DNA of 45,638 nucleotides, taken from NCBI GenBank assembly GCA_900555045.1, contig USJW01000026.1:1-45638 (forward strand), given 5' to 3'. The notes under the pieces were generated by a model. It was not told the DNA's origin and did no database searches. It saw nothing but the letters and a program-made list of their open reading frames with translations. Made by a program: the position numbers and the translations under genes. Origin of the DNA: an uncultured Clostridium sp. GTDB lineage: Bacteria > Bacillota > Clostridia > Lachnospirales > Lachnospiraceae. Shown piece by piece: positions 41,402-45,638 of the stretch (position 1 is the stretch's first letter; each line of letters begins with the position of its first letter).

Positions 41402-43690
41402 ATGGCAAATGAGGTGACAAAAGAAAAACTGGATATTGAGCTGGAGGCGCCCGCGGACTTTACCAGTCCGGAGGAGCTCTACCAGGATTTGATCGCGACG
41501 ATCCGCAAATATCACCCGTCGGATGATATCAGCATGATCGAGAGGGCATATAAAGTTTCCAAGGAGGCTCACCGTGAGCAGAAGCGCAAATCGGGGGAGC
41601 CTTACATCATTCACCCGCTCTGTGTTGCGATCATTCTGGCGGATCTGGAGATGGACAAAGAGACCATCGAGGCGGGCCTGCTCCACGATGTGGTGGAGGA
41701 CACCGCTATGTCCCTCGACGAGCTGGCGAGACAGTTCGGGACCGAGGTGTCCTTCCTGGTGGACGGCGTCACAAAGCTGACCCAGCTGTCCTGGGACAAG
41801 GACAAGGTGGAAATCCAGGCGGACAATCTGCGCAAAATGTTCCTGGCCATGGCCAAGGACATCCGCGTGATCATTATCAAGCTGGCGGACCGGCTGCACA
41901 ACATGCGGACCGGGCAGTACTGGAAGCCGGAGAAGCAGAGGGAGAAGGCCAGGGAGACGATGGAGATTTATGCCCCCATCGCGGACCGGCTTGGTATCTC
42001 CAAAATCAAGATTGAGCTGGATGACCTGTCTCTCAAGTTCCTGAAGCCGGAGGTGTACTACGATCTGGTGGAGAAGGTGGACCTGCGCAAGGATGCCAGG
42101 GAGGCCTTTGTCCAGGAGATTGTGGACGAGGTGAAGCAGCACATGAAGGATGCGGGCATCGAGGCCTCCGTGGGCGGCCGGGTGAAGCATTTCTTCAGCA
42201 TCTATAAAAAGATGGTGAACCAGAACAAGACGCTGGACCAGATTTACGACCTGTTTGCGGTGCGGATCATGGTGGAGACGGTCAAGGACTGCTACGCGGC
42301 GCTGGGCGTGATCCACGAGATGTATAAGCCCATCCCCGGGCGCTTCAAGGACTACATCGCCATGCCCAAGCCCAACATGTACCAGTCGCTCCACACCACG
42401 CTGATCGGCAGCAACGGCCAGCCCTTTGAGATCCAGATCCGCACCTTCGAGATGCACCGCACGGCTGAGTACGGTATCGCGGCGCACTGGAAGTACAAGG
42501 AGAGCGGCAGCGGAAAGGTGGCTGCGGGGAGCGAGGAGGCGAAGCTGTCCTGGCTGCGCCAGATCCTGGAGTGGCAGAGGGATACGGACGACTCCAAGGA
42601 ATTCCTCAGCATGGTGAAGGGCGATTTGGACCTGTTCTCGGACAGCGTCTACTGCTTTACGCCCTCCGGCGATGTGAAAACCCTGACCAGCGGCTCCACG
42701 CCCATCGACTTCGCCTACGCCATCCACAGCGCGGTGGGCAACAAGATGGTGGGAGCCAGGGTGAACGGCAAGCTGGTGAACATCGATTATGTGATTCAGA
42801 ACGGCGACCAGATAGAGATTATCACCTCCCAGAACTCCAAGGGCCCCAGCCGCGACTGGTTAAATATCGTCAAGAGCACTCAGGCCAAGAACAAGATCAA
42901 TCAGTGGTTCAAGAACGAGATGAAGGAGGACAACATTGTCCGGGGCCGCGAGATGATCGAGCGCTACTGCAAGGCCAAGGGGATCAACTGGAGCGAGATC
43001 GGCAAGCCGGAATTTATGGAGAAGGTGATGTCCCGCTACGCCTTCAAGGACTGGGATTCGGTTCTGGCCTCCATCGGCCACGGCGGCCTCAAGGAGGGCC
43101 AGGTGCTCAACAAGATGGTGGAGGAGCGGGAGAAAAAGCTGAAGCGGGAGATCACGGACGCGGATGTGCTCAGCGGCATCGCGGACACCGCGGGCAAGGC
43201 CGAGGTGGGCGTAAGCGCCAGGCGCTCCAAGAGCGGGATCATGGTCAAGGGGATCCACGACCTGGCGGTGCGGTTCTCCAGGTGCTGCAGCCCGGTTCCC
43301 GGCGACGAGATCGTCGGATTTGTGACCAGGGGCCGCGGCGTCTCCATTCACCGGACCGACTGCATAAACATTATCAACCTGCCGGAGGACGAACGCAACC
43401 GGCTGATCGATGCGGAGTGGCAGGTGCCCGAGGACGGCACCAGCGGAGAGCGCTACTCCACTGAGATCAAGATTTTTGCGAACAACCGGATCGGCATGTT
43501 TGCGGACATATCCAAGGTGTTTACGGAGCGCCAGATCGATATCACGTCCATGAACGTGCGGACCAGCAAACAGGGCAAGGCCACCATTATTATGACGTTC
43601 GACATCCATGGAATGGATGAGCTAAGCCGGCTGACCGACAAGATACGGCAGATCGAGGGCGTGTTGGATATCGAGCGCACCGCGGGCTGA
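41402..43690 (+). CDS. rel: Bifunctional (p)ppGpp synthetase/hydrolase (RelA/SpoT family)
   Basis: A 762-residue stringent-response enzyme. The HD hydrolase domain has GLLHDVVEDT near residue 95. The synthetase domain has DLFAVRIMV, the RFKDY motif (the RxKD form typical of bifunctional enzymes), YQSLHTT and FEIQIRT. A TGS domain (SVYCFTPSGDVKTL) is near residue 415, then a zinc-finger-like region (FSRCCSPVPGDEIVGF) and a C-terminal ACT domain (KIFANNRIGMFADISK). The length fits the family. It senses starvation on the ribosome and makes or removes (p)ppGpp. AAAAGGTG precedes the ATG. Confidence 0.97.
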   Translation: MANEVTKEKLDIELEAPADFTSPEELYQDLIATIRKYHPSDDISMIERAYKVSKEAHREQKRKSGEPYIIHPLCVAIILADLEMDKETIEAGLLHDVVEDTAMSLDELARQFGTEVSFLVDGVTKLTQLSWDKDKVEIQADNLRKMFLAMAKDIRVIIIKLADRLHNMRTGQYWKPEKQREKARETMEIYAPIADRLGISKIKIELDDLSLKFLKPEVYYDLVEKVDLRKDAREAFVQEIVDEVKQHMKDAGIEASVGGRVKHFFSIYKKMVNQNKTLDQIYDLFAVRIMVETVKDCYAALGVIHEMYKPIPGRFKDYIAMPKPNMYQSLHTTLIGSNGQPFEIQIRTFEMHRTAEYGIAAHWKYKESGSGKVAAGSEEAKLSWLRQILEWQRDTDDSKEFLSMVKGDLDLFSDSVYCFTPSGDVKTLTSGSTPIDFAYAIHSAVGNKMVGARVNGKLVNIDYVIQNGDQIEIITSQNSKGPSRDWLNIVKSTQAKNKINQWFKNEMKEDNIVRGREMIERYCKAKGINWSEIGKPEFMEKVMSRYAFKDWDSVLASIGHGGLKEGQVLNKMVEEREKKLKREITDADVLSGIADTAGKAEVGVSARRSKSGIMVKGIHDLAVRFSRCCSPVPGDEIVGFVTRGRGVSIHRTDCINIINLPEDERNRLIDAEWQVPEDGTSGERYSTEIKIFANNRIGMFADISKVFTERQIDITSMNVRTSKQGKATIIMTFDIHGMDELSRLTDKIRQIEGVLDIERTAG

Positions 43691-43703
43691 TGGAGGATGG
43701 AGT

Positions 43704-44357
43704 ATGAGCGATTTGAGAATTAAGACCTGTGTGCTCGGAGCAGTGAGCACAAACTGTTATATTGTATACAACGAGGGGACAAAGGAGGCGGTGATCGTGG
43801 ACCCGGGCGACAACGGGGCCTACATCACCAACCGCTGCCGGGAGCTGGACGTGATTCCCGCGGCCATTCTCCTGACCCACGGCCACTTCGACCACATCCT
43901 GGCGGTGCCGGATCTGCGCCGGGCGTTCCACGCTCCGGTGTATGTCCTGGCGGAGGAGGATGCGATGTTGGCGGACTCCAGCTTAAATCTGTCCGGAACC
44001 TGCGATTCCGAGCAGACCAGCTTCCACGCGGACGAACTTCTGCGGGACGGTGAAGAGATTTCTCTCCTAGGCCTGACCTGGAAGGTGATCGCCACCCCGG
44101 GACACACGTCGGGCTCCGCCTGCTACTACATACCCGAGGAGGGTGTGCTCATCGCGGGGGACACGCTGTTCGCGGACTCCTACGGCAGGACGGACCTGCC
44201 CACGGGAAGCTCGGCGCAGATTGTGGCCTCCATACTGGACAAACTGTTCGCGCTGCCGGATGACACCATGGTGTATCCGGGACACGGGGATCCAACCACC
44301 ATCGGCCATGAGAAGCAGTACAACCCGGTGGGATTTTACAGGAGAAATACGCTATGA
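43704..44357 (+). CDS. Metallo-beta-lactamase-fold hydrolase (glyoxalase II-like)
   Basis: A 217-residue cytoplasmic zinc hydrolase. The metal motif THGHFDH is near residue 57, ATPGHTSGSACYY near residue 132, AGDTLFADSYGRTDL near residue 151 and VYPGHGDPTT near the end, all glyoxalase-II-type ligands. Genes of this type regularly lie between rel and hemZ in Firmicutes. The true substrate is not known; thioester hydrolysis is likely. Its stop overlaps the hemZ start (ATGA). Confidence 0.93.
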   Translation: MSDLRIKTCVLGAVSTNCYIVYNEGTKEAVIVDPGDNGAYITNRCRELDVIPAAILLTHGHFDHILAVPDLRRAFHAPVYVLAEEDAMLADSSLNLSGTCDSEQTSFHADELLRDGEEISLLGLTWKVIATPGHTSGSACYYIPEEGVLIAGDTLFADSYGRTDLPTGSSAQIVASILDKLFALPDDTMVYPGHGDPTTIGHEKQYNPVGFYRRNTL

Positions 44358-45562
44358 TCGGTTTGCTGATACAGGACAACGCATTTGAGCAGGACATCAG
44401 AGAACTTCTGATGTCCTTTTATCCGGGCGAAACTTATGCCCATGAAGTGAAGGACGGCGTGGAATTCTATGTGGAGAGCCGTTTGATGGACGGGGAAGTC
44501 CGGCTCCTTGTGTGGGACCGGAACGAGCGCGCAGCATGTGGGGGCACGGAGAACGGCGAAGGCGAAAGCGCGGGGGATACGTCCGGCTGCGGAAGTGCGG
44601 GAAGCGCGGGCGCGGGGGAGATGCCCGGCTGCGGAAGTACGGGAAGCGCGGGCGCGGGGGAGACGTCCGGCTGCGGAAGTACGGGAAGCGCGTGTGCGGG
44701 GGAGACATCCGCCTGCATAGACGGGGCGCCCGCGGCGGCATTTTCGCTGAGCATGGAGCGCTGCGCTGCGGCTGACTTGTCGGATCATTTGGGGACCAAG
44801 AATGTGATCAAGCAGATGTTCTACAGGATGCTCTGTGAGCGCACCGGGAAGACACTTCCCTGGGGATCGCTGACGGGAATCCGCCCCACCAAGATTGCAC
44901 TCAGCCGTCTGGAGGAGGGCTGGAGCGAGCCGGACATCCGCTCCTACATGAAGGAGACCTACCTGGCCAGCGACGAGAAGGTGGATCTCAGCATAGAGAT
45001 CGCGGCCAGGGAGAAGAAACTCTTGGAGCCGTTGGACTATGAGCGGGGATACAGCCTGTACGTGGGAATTCCCTTCTGCCCGACCACCTGTCTGTACTGC
45101 TCCTTCACCTCCTACCCCATCAGCAAGTGGAAGGGGAGGACCGGCCTGTACCTGGAAGCCCTGTTTAAGGAGCTGGAGTACACGGCAAAGAAGATGGAGG
45201 GGCGGCCGTTGGACACCGTGTATTTCGGCGGCGGCACCCCCACTTCCCTGGAGGCTGGGGAGATTGATTCGATTTTATGTAAACTAGAGCAGCTGTTTGA
45301 TGTTTCCCATGCTCTGGAGTTCACCGTGGAGGCGGGCCGCCCGGACAGCATCACGCGGGAGAAGCTTCAGGTGCTGCGCGACCACGGAATCACCCGCATC
45401 TCCATCAACCCCCAGACCATGAACCAGGCAACACTGGATTTGATCGGGCGCAGACACACGGTGGAGATGGTGAAGGAGAAGTACTACCTGGCCCGGGAGC
45501 TGGGCTTTGACAATATCAACATGGATCTGATCATGGGCCTTCCCCAGGAGGGCATGGACGAT
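44354..45562 (+). CDS. hemZ: Oxygen-independent coproporphyrinogen III oxidase-like radical SAM protein HemZ, 3' part missing
   Basis: About 403 codons of a HemZ-type radical SAM protein. The cluster motif CPTTCLYC (three Cys, first at residue 242) follows LYVGIPF, and VYFGGGTPTSLE and ITRISINPQTMN are family blocks. HemZ-like proteins are annotated as coproporphyrinogen dehydrogenases, though some may have other roles. The N-terminal domain carries an in-frame 42-base repeat (residues about 66-121) giving a Gly/Ser/Ala/Cys-rich insert. The frame does not stop in the window: it continues into unrelated DapH-like sequence after residue 403 (GLPQEGMDD), so the expected C-terminal 80-100 residues are absent. 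It overlaps the MBL gene by four bases. Confidence 0.88.
44549..44716 (+). repeat. 42-base in-frame minisatellite in hemZ
   Basis: Three close copies of a 14-codon unit (44591-44632, 44633-44674, 44675-44716) and a diverged fourth copy before them (44549-44590). Each close copy begins GGAAGT and encodes a GS-x-GSA-x-AGE-like stretch ending in Cys. The unit length keeps the frame open. Confidence 0.9.
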
Positions 45563-45638
45563 ATAAATATTGGAGTCAAGATTGGTGAAGGAACTATGAT
45601 CGATATGGGAGCTGTTTTAGGTGGTCGTGTAGAAGTTG
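45563..45638 (+). CDS. Fragment of a DapH-like tetrahydrodipicolinate N-acetyltransferase
   Basis: The last 76 bases translate in the hemZ frame as a left-handed beta-helix hexapeptide sequence containing IGEGTMIDMGAVLGGR, a hallmark stretch of DapH/DapD acyltransferases of lysine synthesis. It has no relation to radical SAM proteins. G+C is 30 of 76 bases here against 44 of 76 in the preceding 76 bases. It is best read as sequence from another locus, probably another organism, joined at about 45560-45565. Confidence 0.7.
   Translation, partial: MNIGVKIGEGTMIDMGAVLGGRVEV

Noticed and set aside
41351..42727. 458-codon minus-strand open frame
   Set aside because: Antisense to the HD and synthetase domains of rel, whose motifs are complete.
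44549..44716. CRISPR-like array
   Set aside because: The repeats are contiguous, in frame and without spacers; this is a minisatellite.
44354..44800. Minus-strand and other-frame open frames across the hemZ repeat
   Set aside because: All frames stay open because the 42-base repeat unit is a multiple of three; only the hemZ frame has conserved motifs.

Overview
The window looks like a chromosomal segment of a fermentative, Gram-positive, moderately GC-rich Clostridia member, most likely a gut Lachnospiraceae of the Enterocloster/Hungatella type. This is inferred from strong AGGAGG-type ribosome sites, sigma-A promoters, lipoprotein-type binding proteins, an apt/relA/MBL/hemZ gene order typical of Firmicutes, and several sugar-acid and pectin catabolic clusters. 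I recognised no tRNA, rRNA, CRISPR array, insertion sequence or prophage.

Layout. (1) 34-3437, minus: a lipoprotein, a bicupin and a second lipoprotein, both lipoproteins being ABC solute-binding proteins. (2) 3761-4486: an ATC-hydrolase-family gene and a strong terminator, then a highly structured intergenic stretch. (3) 4811-8213, minus: enolase-superfamily dehydratase, esterase and SLC13-like permease, divergent from an AraC regulator (8565-9491). (4) 9567-10421, minus: an RpiR regulator, divergent from an FAD oxidoreductase, permease, hydantoinase/oxoprolinase, HEXXH-type peptidase and esterase operon (10678-17297). (5) 17567-21854: pstSCAB-phoU behind a PhoP-box-like promoter. (6) 22042-24228: a flavin reductase, then an AT-richer ATPase plus small-protein pair. 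(7) 24426-28103, minus: transketolase, transaldolase and a DeoR regulator. (8) 28190-30240, minus: esterase and GH105, divergent from a sugar ABC cassette, GH28, LacI regulator and apt (30679-37623). (9) 37855-41299: a solute-binding lipoprotein with a membrane diguanylate cyclase. (10) 41402-end: rel, MBL hydrolase and hemZ.

How they work together. Cluster 8 reads as a pectin/galacturonan module. An imported oligo-uronide would be split inside the cell by GH28 and GH105, with LacI-type operators (TTGCAAA half sites) on both sides of the divergent promoter region. Cluster 7 supplies pentose-phosphate carbon shuffling under a DeoR regulator whose putative TTTGCGT repeats recur in the tal-tkt promoter. 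Cluster 3 fits sugar-acid uptake and dehydration. Cluster 4 fits uptake and breakdown of a cyclic amide or oxidised organic acid, but its substrate is unknown.

Most notable: the last ~76 bases do not belong to hemZ. They read in frame as a piece of dapH and have a different base composition, so the window end is probably a chimeric join. Other points for a second look are a 42-base in-frame minisatellite inside hemZ, crossed inverted repeats around the pstS start, the ATPase/98-residue pair, and the lipoprotein-diguanylate cyclase pair.
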